From NCBI RefSeq assembly GCF_022869805.1, contig NZ_CP094974.1, positions 744,001 through 808,000 of the forward strand: 64,000 nt of DNA. Reading direction: 5' to 3'. The position numbers were made by a program, and so were the translations under genes. A model generated the notes under the pieces. That model was given only the letters and a program-made list of their open reading frames with translations, was not told the DNA's origin and did no database searches. Positions 45,428-54,665 of this stretch are shown here, one piece after another. Source of the DNA: Halosolutus halophilus. GTDB lineage: Archaea > Halobacteriota > Halobacteria > Halobacteriales > Natrialbaceae. Numbering within the stretch: the stretch's first letter is position 1; each line of letters begins with the position of its first letter.

Positions 45428-46460
45428 GTGTTGCTGAGTGTAGTGGATCATCTCGACGAGATCTCTGTCGAGGAACTACAAACTGCCCTCGACAGTGTGG
45501 AAGGAAAGAAGCCGACACAACGGCTCTTAGCCGCAATAGCGTACAAAAATGGTCTTACGCAAACTGAACTAGCTGAGTGGTACGACGTTCAGCGCCGGAC
45601 GATCTATAACTGGCTCAAGCGACTCGACACCGACGAGTCGCTTGAGCAGGCTGTTACTGATGCTCATCGGTCTGGGAGAAAACGAAAGCTTTCAGAACAA
45701 GAGCAAACAGAGTTCGAAGAGGTTGTCCATGAATCTCCCGAAGAAGTTGGCGTTGACGCGCCGGCATGGACGCCGGCGCTCGTCCAGCAATACCTTGACG
45801 AGATATACGATGTCGAGTATTCAATCCCGAGCTGTCGGCGGTTGCTCAACGAAGCGGGATTGAGCTATCAAAAACCTCGCCGTACAGCCGCCGAATCTGA
45901 TGCTGATGAGCAAGAAGCGTTCCGCGAGCAACTCAAAAAAAGCGGCGGGAGATGGACGCCACGGTAGTCTGTATCGATCAACCCAAGAAATCCGTGCAAG
46001 TCGAGCCGCGTGCCGAGTCGAGCCGCGTGCCGCGTGGTTTCCGTGCGGCACGCGGCCGTCCGTCGAATTGTCTGGACAACGCGACTGGACGTGTCTGTTG
46101 GGCGCGATCACCGAGGACGGTGATCGCTTTTTCTCTCGATTCGAAGAGTATGTGACTGCCGAACACGCAGAGCATTTCATTCTCGCGTTATGCCAAGAAT
46201 TCGAAGATGATTTGATCATTGTACTAGATGGAGCGCCGTATTTTCAGGCGTCGGCCGTCACGGACCTGACGACCCGTGACGACCTCGCCTTCGTGACATT
46301 GCCGGCGTATTCACCTGAACTAAACTCGGTCGAAGAGTGCTGGAGACAACTTCAATCAGCACTTAGCAACCGGTTCTTCGACTCACTACCTGAACTTACA
46401 ACAGCGATCGATACCGCTCTTGATCAACTCTCGCTTCCAAAAGTGAGCAATTATTTCTAA
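45428..46460 (+). pseudogene. IS630-family transposase, two frameshifts
   Basis: The N-terminal helix-turn-helix (LTQTELAEWYDVQRRTIYNW) and linker lie in the first frame to about 45935. At the A-run near 45934-45940 the frame shifts to MDATVVCIDQPKKSVQVEPR, with the first catalytic Asp. A 17-base tandem duplication (45999-46032) then shifts it again. DGAPYFQ and LPAYSPELNSVEECW, with the other catalytic residues, follow to the stop at 46460. Without both lesions it would be about 340 aa. The rest is well preserved, so inactivation is recent. Confidence 0.85.
45999..46032 (+). repeat. 17-base tandem duplication in the transposase
   Basis: agtcgagccgcgtgccg occurs twice in direct succession. 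Seventeen is not a multiple of three, so it shifts the transposase frame. Confidence 0.9.
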
Positions 46461-46472
46461 CGACTACTATAG

Positions 46473-47359
46473 GCGGGGTGCTTTTGACAGTGTCGAGGCC
46501 GGACCCTGGTCGGGCAGTGTAAACCACCTCACGTCGGCGTCCGACTGCCCTTCGTCGCCGTCAGCTCCGTTGGTTCTTTGCGGCCGAGCGTGACCCTTGA
46601 GTCACCCGTGCTGGAGGCGCCCGCTCTACCTATTTGATTTCATATATATTTCCAAATCTATAGTATAATTAATATATACATTCGGTGCTGCGGGAGAGTC
46701 CGGTTGGAACTAGACCTAAGGCCGAGTAGCAGGTGGCACTGTTCCATCACCAGAACAAAAGACTCGAAATAAGTAGTAAAATCCGGATCTAGTCGATGAT
46801 TATATGTGAAGAAGAATAATTTACGCACGATAGAAGGCAGATTTCAAGCCAGGATTGGCCCAACCTCAACCCTGTCTCTCCCAGGTCGAGATCGCCAACT
46901 ACCGCCAAAAACGACCAAAACATCTGAATTCAGAACAATATTAAAGACCGAGAAATAGTCATATCGACGTGCGGAGTCGCACATCCCATTCCCCGCTCGT
47001 AGTGCGGGTCACAGCGAGCCCAGTTCAGCAGGGGCGCCAGACACGCCCCAGCCAGCGACGGGGAGTTGGACGCAGATTGACCGTCGACCATCTGGCGTGA
47101 GCGGCCTTCACTCATCGATTTCTAGGATCGACCGATCGACCCGATAACTATAACAATCATTAGTGTTATACGAGCCAAAACAGCTGAGTTGGGGGGTGCT
47201 GGTTGACATTTTTACGAAAGTACTGTTGTAATACATCGACGCAAGGAGAAGACTTCCCGTCGATGACTTAGTTTTGACAATGTCAAAAGTTGTGGGAACG
47301 TTCATGGGAGTTGGGAGAAGCCAACTGCCATCCTTCTTGCAGAGAAGAATCGACTACAC
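46473..47359. other. intergenic region, no gene seen
   Basis: About 890 bases between the IS630 relic and the IclR gene. It alternates GC-rich scraps (46480-46620 and 46970-47100) and AT-rich stretches (46630-46680). No frame has haloarchaeal protein character over more than about 40 codons, and no IS end or RNA gene is recognised. Confidence 0.4.
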
Positions 47360-48151
47360 TTAATTTCTACCCGGCGACGGTGTTTGAAGGGTGACTTCGA
47401 TCACATTCGCCGAATCGACGAGTCGGTCGGGGACCGTCGTTGCAAACCGTTCCCCGCGCACACGACTCGTTGGTGCGGACAAGCTAATCGCTCCGTATAC
47501 GGTCTCAGCATGAATTATAGGCGCTGCGACGGCACGAACTCCAGAAATTTGCTCCTCATCGTTGCGGGCGAAGCCGTCGGCACGGACGTCCTCGAGTTCG
47601 GCCCGTAAGGTCGCTTCGTCAGTAATCGTGTTTGGCGTTCGCGGAACGAACTCATAGTCGTCGAGGATGGCATTGCGGCGCTCCGGGGGCAGATGCGCCA
47701 GAATCGCTTTGCTGGCCGCCGAACAATGGAGATTCCGTCGCGGAAATCCTTTGATCCGCGTGTAGAGATCCTCGCCGACGGCATCCGGGCCGAACTGCTC
47801 GTAGAGGAGAATTTCCCGGCCATGGCTTTCTACGACCAGGTGACTGGCTTCACCCGTCTCTTGGGCGAGTTTATCGACTTCGGACTTCCCGGCCTGATAG
47901 AGGCGCGAGCGCGACCGCACGTATTCGCCGAGCGGTAGCGCAAAGAAGCCAACATGATACTCGCCGTTACTCGTCCGAACATACCCGAGGTCCCGCAGCG
48001 TCTGAAGGTAGGTATGGGTGGTCCCGGGCGACCGGTCGATGTGCGTGGCGACCTCTGAGACGGTCGCCCCTTCTTCATCCCGTAACACTTTGAGGATTTC
48101 AAACGCTAACTCCACGGATTGAATCCGCCGCGGGCTTCGATCGTCGGCCAT
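47360..48151 (-). CDS. IclR family transcriptional regulator of the sugar cluster
   Basis: 263 residues. The winged helix-turn-helix is at about residues 10-70 (ATVSEVATHIDRSPGTTHTY). The ligand-binding domain has LHCSAASKAILAHLPPERR, TITDEATLRAELEDVRADGF and ISGVRAVAAPI. It is divergent from the ABC transporter operon, with about 140 bases between the two starts, the classic position of a local regulator that senses a pathway intermediate. The nearest palindromic operator could not be picked out by eye. Confidence 0.93.
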   Translation of the reverse strand: MADDRSPRRIQSVELAFEILKVLRDEEGATVSEVATHIDRSPGTTHTYLQTLRDLGYVRTSNGEYHVGFFALPLGEYVRSRSRLYQAGKSEVDKLAQETGEASHLVVESHGREILLYEQFGPDAVGEDLYTRIKGFPRRNLHCSAASKAILAHLPPERRNAILDDYEFVPRTPNTITDEATLRAELEDVRADGFARNDEEQISGVRAVAAPIIHAETVYGAISLSAPTSRVRGERFATTVPDRLVDSANVIEVTLQTPSPGRN

Positions 48152-48292
48152 ACAGGCCGATTAGGGGCAACCCACATAATTTTTGGTATTGTCAAACTCG
48201 TGTGCGTACTCAGTTCGCCGTTGGGTCCCGAGGCGTACCGGGGTCCAACGGTACCTTTTTATCCTTACCAACATAGAACGATGGACGTTACT

Positions 48293-49393
48293 ATGAGCGA
48301 AGTACGTCTCGCCGACGTAACAAAGGTGTACGACGATATTCTCGCCGTTGAGGAGATCGATTTGACCGTCCGCGACGGTGAGTTCCTCGTGATGGTCGGT
48401 CCTTCCGGCTGTGGGAAATCAACGACACTCCGGATGATCGCTGGCCTCGAGACGATCACTGCCGGGGAAATCGGCATCGGCGACCAAGTCGTCAACGACG
48501 TGCGCCCCCAGGATCGGGATATCGCAATGGTGTTCCAGAACTACGCGCTGTACCCGCATATGACCGTGCGGGAGAACATGGCGTTTGGCCTGAAACTGGC
48601 CGACGAATTTGACGAGGCCGAAATCGACACCCGCGTCGAGGAGGCTGCTGATCTCCTTGAGATCCCGGAACTACTCGACCAGTATCCGAAACAACTTTCA
48701 GGGGGCCAACAGCAGCGGGTCGCCCTCGGCCGGGCGATCGTCCGCGATCCAGACGTCTTCCTGATGGACGAACCGCTCAGTAATCTGGATGCGAAGTTGC
48801 GCACCCAAATGCGGACGGAACTGCAACGCATCCAGGAGGAACTCGGGGTGACGACGATTTATGTTACCCATGATCAGACCGAAGCGATGACGATGGGGGA
48901 TCGCATCGCGATCCTCAACGAGGGCCAACTCCAACAGGTTGCCCGCCCGGAGGTGTGTTATGACCGCCCGAACAACGAGTTCGTTGCCGGATTCATCGGC
49001 TCGCCAAGTATGAACTTCTTCGAGGTGACCGTGTCACCGACGGACGATGGGGTTCGCGTACAGGGCACCGGGTTCGAAACGACGCTGCCGGTGACACTGG
49101 ACGCCGGCGAGTACACCCTCGGCGTCCGGCCGGAGGATTTCACTGCGACAGACGGGACTGGCCGTCTCGAGACGGTCGTCGACGTTGTCGAACCGATGGG
49201 ATCCGACAATTTCCTCTATCTCCATCCTGTTGATGGCGAGAACGAGATTATTGCGCGTGTTGATAGCGAGTTCCGCCCGGAATCCGGCGACTTGGTTGCG
49301 CTCGACTTCGCAGCGGTCGACGCGCACTTTTTCGAGCAGACCGGCGACCGCGTACCGCTTGAAGACGAATTCGAATCCGTGACAACTGCCTAA
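48293..49393 (+). CDS. sugar ABC transporter ATPase, MalK/UgpC-like
   Basis: About 366 residues from ATG 48293; an in-frame ATG at 48281 is possible, and a TATA-like cctttttatcc lies about 30 bases upstream. Walker A is GPSGCGKST, the signature LSGGQQQR, Walker B VFLMDEPLSNLD and the H-loop YVTHDQTEAM. The C-terminal TOBE-type regulatory domain (GVRPEDF ...) places it with the MalK/UgpC group serving carbohydrate importers of the CUT1 family. The partner permeases and binding protein are at 50.3-53.4 kb. Confidence 0.95.
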   Translation: MSEVRLADVTKVYDDILAVEEIDLTVRDGEFLVMVGPSGCGKSTTLRMIAGLETITAGEIGIGDQVVNDVRPQDRDIAMVFQNYALYPHMTVRENMAFGLKLADEFDEAEIDTRVEEAADLLEIPELLDQYPKQLSGGQQQRVALGRAIVRDPDVFLMDEPLSNLDAKLRTQMRTELQRIQEELGVTTIYVTHDQTEAMTMGDRIAILNEGQLQQVARPEVCYDRPNNEFVAGFIGSPSMNFFEVTVSPTDDGVRVQGTGFETTLPVTLDAGEYTLGVRPEDFTATDGTGRLETVVDVVEPMGSDNFLYLHPVDGENEIIARVDSEFRPESGDLVALDFAAVDAHFFEQTGDRVPLEDEFESVTTA

Positions 49394-49398
49394 AGACC

Positions 49399-50202
49399 AT
49401 GCTATACGACGCTATTGGAGCCACGAGTAGTGAGTGGGCCGGAAAATCATACGCGGAGATCAAAGAGACCGCGGCGAGGGACGGATCAGTCCTTGTGATC
49501 CCAGTTGGCAGTATCGAACAACACGGCCACCATCTTCCCGTCGCGACCGATACCATTCTTGTTGAGGCGATGGTCACCGGGGCCGCGGAACGGGCGCCCG
49601 AGGACGCCCCGGTCCTGGTCGTCCCGCCGGTCTGGAGTGGCTTCTCCCCCCATCATCTCTCGTTCGGGGGGACGCTCTCCCTTGAGTTCGAGCACCTCCG
49701 ATCAGTCCTCGAGGACGTCGCTTTAACCGGGGTCAAAAGCGGATTCGATGCGGTCTGTTTCGTGAACGGCCATGGCGGGAATACGGCGCTGATTAACGCG
49801 GTAGTCAGTACGGTCGGGACTTCGACAGACGCCGAAGTGCTTGGGACGACGTATTTCACGTTGGCCACCGAGGAAATCGACGCCCTCCGGGAGAGCGAAC
49901 TCGGGGGGATGGCACACGGCGGGGAGTACGAAACGTCACTCATGCTTCATCTCCGCCCGGATCTCGTGGCCGATTCGGATACCGCCGCGGCAACGGCGTG
50001 GGATGAACACTACGACTGGGGCGGCAGCGACCTACTGAAAGGCGGCACGCTGGCCGTCTATCGTGGGTTCGACGAGTACTCCGAGTCGGGGGCGATCGGG
50101 GCGCCGCACCTGGCCAGCGCCGAAAAGGGGTCCCGTATTTACGACATCGTCACGGAGGAACTCGCGGCCCTGTTCGTCGCGATCCACGAACACAACGCGT
50201 GA
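49399..50202 (+). CDS. creatininase-family amidohydrolase
   Basis: 267 residues, six bases after the ATPase gene. The metal motif IPVGSIEQHGHHLPVATD supplies Glu40, a His and Asp51. VNGHGGN and MAHGGEYETS supply the remaining His and Glu. The family includes creatinine amidohydrolase and the archaeal formamide hydrolase ArfB, so it hydrolyses a C-N amide bond using divalent metals. In this operon with N-acetylhexosaminidases it could remove the acetyl group from an N-acetylated sugar or sugar acid; this is inference. All metal ligands appear intact. Confidence 0.88.
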   Translation: MLYDAIGATSSEWAGKSYAEIKETAARDGSVLVIPVGSIEQHGHHLPVATDTILVEAMVTGAAERAPEDAPVLVVPPVWSGFSPHHLSFGGTLSLEFEHLRSVLEDVALTGVKSGFDAVCFVNGHGGNTALINAVVSTVGTSTDAEVLGTTYFTLATEEIDALRESELGGMAHGGEYETSLMLHLRPDLVADSDTAAATAWDEHYDWGGSDLLKGGTLAVYRGFDEYSESGAIGAPHLASAEKGSRIYDIVTEELAALFVAIHEHNA

Positions 50203-50253
50203 CACGCCCCAATCATTTCTATTATTTATTATAATCAAAAATATGATTCCCGG

Positions 50254-50262
50254 TATATTTTA
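50254..50262 (+). promoter_or_regulatory. TATA-like box for the binding-protein gene
   Basis: tatatttta about 30 bases before the ATG at 50289, in an 86-base AT-rich gap. It suggests an internal promoter that gives extra transcript of the binding lipoprotein, which is usually needed in excess. Confidence 0.45.
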
Positions 50263-50288
50263 ATAGTTTCAGCATAAGGGTAGTGCAT

Positions 50289-51596
50289 ATGCCGAACGAC
50301 GCGACAGATCCGTTTGGAGAAGAAAGTATCGATCGCCGACAGATGATGAAAGGCCTTGGCGCCGGCGGGATTATCGCGCTGGCTGGCTGTATCGGCGGTG
50401 GTGGTGATGGGAGCGACGACAGCGACATTCAGTTCCTGACGATGGGCGTTGGGGATAATATCGAAGACTTCTTCGAAGAAAACAATGCCCAATTCGAAGA
50501 GGAACACGACATCACCCTCGAGTTCACGAGCGTCACCTGGGATAACGCCCAGCAGACCGTCAATAACCGGGTCGATGGCAACGAAGCCCCAGATGTCGGA
50601 CGCTGGCCTGCTCGGTGGATTCCGCAACTCGTCGGGAAGGAAGCCCTCGAGCCCATCGATGACCTGATGGAAAGCGAGTGGGGCGACCGGTTCTATGACG
50701 GGATGGCCGAGGGGTGTATGTACCAAGGGAGCTACTACGGGGCCCCGTGGGCGGCGTCGAACAAATGCCTCTACTACAATAAGGACGTCTTCGAGGCGGC
50801 CGGACTCGACCCGGAGGACCCGCAGCTCGATACCTGGGACGATATGCTCGCGGCGGCCCAACAGATCCGTGATGAAGCGGAGACGCCGGCGCTCGGGCTT
50901 GCCGGGGCCGATGCGATCGAGACCGGCTCGCAGTATTACCACTACCACTGGTCGTATGGGGCCGACCTGATCGACGACGATAGTAACCCCGCCGTGAACT
51001 CGAGTGAAGCCGTTGATGCGTTGACCTTTTACACGAATCTCCACCTCGAACACGAGGTCACGCAGTCGTCGCCGCTCTCGTCGACGCGACAAGACATCCG
51101 CCAGATGTTTGAGACCGGTGAACTGGGGATGGTTATTGCGCACGTCTACACCAGCCTCAACATCGACGAAGCGAAGGAAAACGGGGAGGTGGATTTCGAC
51201 TACGGGATCGTCCAGGTGCCTGCCGGACCTGAAGGCCGCTACAGTCTGAACACGATCGATGCGATCTCGATCTTCAGTCAGACCGAGGTCCGCGATCTGG
51301 CCGAAGAACTGCTCCAGTTCTACTTTGACGAGGATCGCCACTTCGAATACGCTACTAACAAAGGATTTATGCCGACGATCGAAGCGGTCGGTGAGCGGGA
51401 TCACTTCCAGAACTCGGAAAACTGGGCCCCGTATATTGAGGCTGCCCAGTATGCGCGTGCCCGGCCGAAACTCTCGAACTTCAATGAGTTTAACAACCGG
51501 ATGGTGCAAGCGATCCAAGAAGCCCTAGCTGATCAGAAATCGCCGCAGGAAGCGCTTGATGATGCCCAGTCCGACCTCGAAGACACGATGGAATAA
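50289..51596 (+). CDS. sugar ABC transporter substrate-binding lipoprotein
   Basis: About 435 residues. The N-terminus has RRQMMKGLGAGGIIALAGC, a Tat signal ending in a lipobox. The mature part is acidic with family 1 binding-protein features such as WAASNKCLYYNKDVFEAAGL and DTWDDMLAAAQQI. It binds the sugar outside the cell and delivers it to the permeases downstream. The start ATG at 50289 (MPNDATD) fits the TATA-like box. Confidence 0.92.
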   Translation: MPNDATDPFGEESIDRRQMMKGLGAGGIIALAGCIGGGGDGSDDSDIQFLTMGVGDNIEDFFEENNAQFEEEHDITLEFTSVTWDNAQQTVNNRVDGNEAPDVGRWPARWIPQLVGKEALEPIDDLMESEWGDRFYDGMAEGCMYQGSYYGAPWAASNKCLYYNKDVFEAAGLDPEDPQLDTWDDMLAAAQQIRDEAETPALGLAGADAIETGSQYYHYHWSYGADLIDDDSNPAVNSSEAVDALTFYTNLHLEHEVTQSSPLSSTRQDIRQMFETGELGMVIAHVYTSLNIDEAKENGEVDFDYGIVQVPAGPEGRYSLNTIDAISIFSQTEVRDLAEELLQFYFDEDRHFEYATNKGFMPTIEAVGERDHFQNSENWAPYIEAAQYARARPKLSNFNEFNNRMVQAIQEALADQKSPQEALDDAQSDLEDTME

Positions 51597-51605
51597 CCTC
51601 GTCGT

Positions 51606-52544
51606 ATGAGTATTGCAGAAGAATACACAGAGACCCCAGCCGATTCACGGCTCAAGCGGAGCCTGACGTATCTCTGGCAGCGGAGACGTGCGTACTTGCT
51701 CATCGCACCGGTGACGCTGTTCCTGTGCAGTGTTATTGCCTATCCGATCTTCGAGACGTTCAGGCTGTCGCTGTACGAATCGCCGGCTGATTCGAACATT
51801 GAAACGTACGTCGGATTACAGCACTACGTAGAAATCTTCAACAGTGATATCTTCTACCAGCTGCTCTCGCAGACTGGTCGCTGGGTTGTTGTCGGCGTTG
51901 CCGGGAAGGCCCTCCTTGGCTTACTGATCGCAGTCCATCTCAATCAGGATATCCGCGGTCGGAAGTTCTTCCGGACGGCGTTCCTGATCCCATGGGGGAT
52001 CCCGTACGCGATCTCTGCGGTTGTGTTTCGATGGATCGAACACCCCCAATACGGCTACCTCAACGCCGTTTTACTGGAGTTGGGGATCATCGACCAAGGG
52101 ATCGGAATCCTCGGCAATCCGAATATCGCCTGGATCGGCGTCGTCGTCGCCGATATCTGGATCGGCACACCGTTTATGGCGATCATTTTCTTGGCCGGTC
52201 TCCAGTCGATTCCACAGGAATTGTACGAAGCGGCGGCGATCGATGGCGCCGAGAAGTGGCAACAGTTCCGCTACATTACGCTCCCACAGCTGAAGCCAGT
52301 CATTCTGATCGCAACACTGCTCTCGACGATTTGGACCTTCGTTAGCTTCGATACGATCTGGACCATGACTGGCGGTGGCCCGATCAACACGACATCCACG
52401 CTTGTCATCTGGATCTACCAGGTCGGCCTTAAGAACGGCAATCTCGGCGAGGGAGCCGCGTACAGCGTGCTTGGCTTCGTGTTCCTGTTCGTGTTCGCCA
52501 TCATCTACCTGCGAATCTACACGTCCGGTGGTGAAGAACTATGA
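51606..52544 (+). CDS. sugar ABC transporter permease 1
   Basis: 312 residues with six membrane segments. The EAA loop lies at LYEAAAIDGAEKWQQFRYITLP, near residue 207. It is UgpA/MalF-like. The stop overlaps the start of the second permease by four bases. Confidence 0.94.
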   Translation: MSIAEEYTETPADSRLKRSLTYLWQRRRAYLLIAPVTLFLCSVIAYPIFETFRLSLYESPADSNIETYVGLQHYVEIFNSDIFYQLLSQTGRWVVVGVAGKALLGLLIAVHLNQDIRGRKFFRTAFLIPWGIPYAISAVVFRWIEHPQYGYLNAVLLELGIIDQGIGILGNPNIAWIGVVVADIWIGTPFMAIIFLAGLQSIPQELYEAAAIDGAEKWQQFRYITLPQLKPVILIATLLSTIWTFVSFDTIWTMTGGGPINTTSTLVIWIYQVGLKNGNLGEGAAYSVLGFVFLFVFAIIYLRIYTSGGEEL

Positions 52545-53386
52545 CGATGGCTGGCCACGACCAAGCGGGACTCCGGAAAGTCCGCATCTACGGCGTCCTC
52601 ATTGCCTTGCTCGGGTTGATGATGTTCCCGTTCTACGCCATGTTCTCGAGTACACTCAAGTCGGAGTCGGAGATCTTCTCCAGCCCGGCAACACTCGTGC
52701 CGACGGACCCCTCGATTGGAGCATACGTCTCGGTTTGGACGCAGACGGACGTGGTGCTGTGGATCGCGAACAGTTTCCTCATCTCGATCGGCACGGTCGT
52801 GTTGACGCTGCTGCTCGCGATTCCGGCCGCCTACTCGTGCGCACGCAACGAGTTCGTCGGCAAGCGGGTCTTCCTCCTTGGGGTACTGGTTGTGCAGATG
52901 TTCGCACCCGTGGTGCTGATCGTCGGATTATTCGACGTGATTACGAGTTTCGGGCTGTTCAACAGTTATCTGGCGGTTATCATCCCGGCAGCAGCGTTTA
53001 CGCTCCCATTCAACGTGTGGATGTTGTACGGTTACTTCAAGACGATACCTGTCTCACTGGAGGAGGCGGCCCGCATCGACGGCGCCTCGCAGCTGCAGAT
53101 CCTCACGAAGGTCGTGTTGCCGCTCACGAAACCGGCACTGGTGGCCAGCATCACGTACACGTTCCTCTACGCGTGGAACCGACTCCTGTTCGTCTTGACC
53201 TTCCTGACGGATGCGTCGAAGTATAACATCCCGCGTGGCGTGTTCTCGATGGTTGGGGCACTCCAGACTGACTGGCGGATGATGCTGACTGTCTCAGTCA
53301 TCGGGATTCTGCCGCTCTTGATACTGTTTGCCTTCCTCGAGGAATACATCGTGAGCGGGATGACCGCCGGCGCCGTCAAAGAGTAA
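52541..53386 (+). CDS. sugar ABC transporter permease 2
   Basis: 281 residues with six membrane segments. The EAA loop is SLEEAARIDGASQLQILTKV and MalG-family N- and C-termini are present (ends GAVKE). It pairs with the permease at 51606. A T-run follows the gene at 53403-53407. Confidence 0.94.
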   Translation: MTMAGHDQAGLRKVRIYGVLIALLGLMMFPFYAMFSSTLKSESEIFSSPATLVPTDPSIGAYVSVWTQTDVVLWIANSFLISIGTVVLTLLLAIPAAYSCARNEFVGKRVFLLGVLVVQMFAPVVLIVGLFDVITSFGLFNSYLAVIIPAAAFTLPFNVWMLYGYFKTIPVSLEEAARIDGASQLQILTKVVLPLTKPALVASITYTFLYAWNRLLFVLTFLTDASKYNIPRGVFSMVGALQTDWRMMLTVSVIGILPLLILFAFLEEYIVSGMTAGAVKE

Positions 53387-53395
53387 CGACAGCCC

Positions 53396-53408
53396 ACGCT
53401 CCTTTTTG
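53396..53408 (+). terminator. possible poly-T terminator
   Basis: A run of five T after a GC-rich stretch (acgctcctttttgcg), 15-20 bases after the permease stop. Archaeal termination often uses such T-runs. The next gene starts at 53451, so any termination is likely partial. Confidence 0.35.
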
Positions 53409-53450
53409 CGCCACCCAAACCACTAACACGGGTCCGTTCGTACGACCATT

Positions 53451-54590
53451 ATGGAGTTCGCGATCTGGGGCTATCCCTGGGACGTTCGGGACGAGGGGCC
53501 CACCCGTGTCGCCGCTCGCCTCCGCGAGATCGGTGTCTCTGAACTGAATCTGGCAACCAATTACCACACCGTCCAAGCGTTCACACCGCACAATCCGACC
53601 CGCCGAACGCACTTCGCTCGGGCGAGTTCGTACTTCAGACCCGATGGCCGATATGGCCGGGTAGAGCCGACGCCCTACGAGGGAATGGAGGGAGACTGGA
53701 TCGACGAGATCGCCGCCCAACTTCCTGAGTTCACCCTGACCTCGTGGACCGTTGGATGTCACAACTCCCGCCTGGGAATGGCCGCTCCCGACCTCACGCT
53801 CGAGTCACCTCATGGCGATGATCTCGTTTTCGGACTCTGTCCGACGAATCCGGCTGTGCAAGAGTACCTCGTCGCCGTAGTCGGGGACCTGGCCGATCGC
53901 GACCACTTCGACCGAATCGAACTAGAGACGTTCGATTACTTCTACGGCACCGGGTTTGGCTGGCATCACCAGAAGATCCATGCGCGCCTCGGCACCCTCG
54001 GCGAATTTCTCCTTGGGTTGTGTTTCTGCGAGTATTGTCGGGCGGCGGCAGCGGACGCCGGAATCGATGTCGAGACAGTCCGGGAAACGGCTGCGCGAAC
54101 GCTTGATCACATCGTTGCCGGCCGCGTGCCCCACGACCTCAATCCGGACCGGTGGCTTCGAGCCCAGCCGGCAGTCGCCGACTACGTCGATATTCGGGAG
54201 CAGACCCTCATCGACCTGTATGCCGACCTCGCCGACGCCGCGGGTGACACCCCACTCGGCTACTATGCCGGCATGCCGGAACCCGGCCGCGAGTGGCTCG
54301 TGGGGGCGGATCTGAACCGGTTGGCTGACTACGTCGATTATTACTGCGTTCCGGCGTATGAATCCTCTCGGGACGCCGTGCTCGACGCGTACCGGACCGT
54401 CAACGAGCTGACGCCGGAGATCCCAATCCACGTCGGCGTGCTGCCCGGCCATCCCGCGATCCATGACGAGGCGACCGTCGTTGACATTGTCGACGGATTA
54501 CGGTCGATCGGTGTCCGGCGGGTGTCGTTTTACAATTACGGACTTCTGCCGGACCGATCGCTCGAGTGGATCGAGTCGGCAACGCGCTAA
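53451..54590 (+). CDS. uncharacterised TIM-barrel-like protein of the sugar cluster
   Basis: 379 residues, soluble, no signal. MEFAIWGYPWDVRDEGP and VAARLREIGVSELNLATNYH look like the first strands and helices of a beta/alpha barrel. Later FDRIELETFDYFYGTGFGWH and LCFCEYCRAAAADAGIDVE, with a CxxC pair, suggest a catalytic Glu and possibly a metal site. GYYAGMPEP and PEIPIHVGVLPGHPAIHD complete the barrel pattern. It resembles hypothetical glycoside-hydrolase-like barrel proteins, but I cannot name a family. Its place inside the operon, between the transporter and the dehydratase, implies a step on the imported sugar. Confidence 0.6.
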   Translation: MEFAIWGYPWDVRDEGPTRVAARLREIGVSELNLATNYHTVQAFTPHNPTRRTHFARASSYFRPDGRYGRVEPTPYEGMEGDWIDEIAAQLPEFTLTSWTVGCHNSRLGMAAPDLTLESPHGDDLVFGLCPTNPAVQEYLVAVVGDLADRDHFDRIELETFDYFYGTGFGWHHQKIHARLGTLGEFLLGLCFCEYCRAAAADAGIDVETVRETAARTLDHIVAGRVPHDLNPDRWLRAQPAVADYVDIREQTLIDLYADLADAAGDTPLGYYAGMPEPGREWLVGADLNRLADYVDYYCVPAYESSRDAVLDAYRTVNELTPEIPIHVGVLPGHPAIHDEATVVDIVDGLRSIGVRRVSFYNYGLLPDRSLEWIESATR

Positions 54591-54665
54591 GAGCGCCGGG
54601 GTAGCAGTTCACCTCGATGCCGGCGAGACGGTATCTTCATTGTGGTTCACGAATCAGCACTGTGC

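Larger units (their letters stand above)
45395..46472 (+). mobile_element. IS630-family element, inactivated
   Basis: The ends are inverted repeats: ctatagtaaccgttagaact at 45395 and, in reverse, ctatagtagtcgttagaaat at 46472, about 28 bases with few mismatches. The element is about 1080 bp and contains one broken transposase gene. A TA precedes the left end, but a matching TA outside the right end is not evident. Confidence 0.8.
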
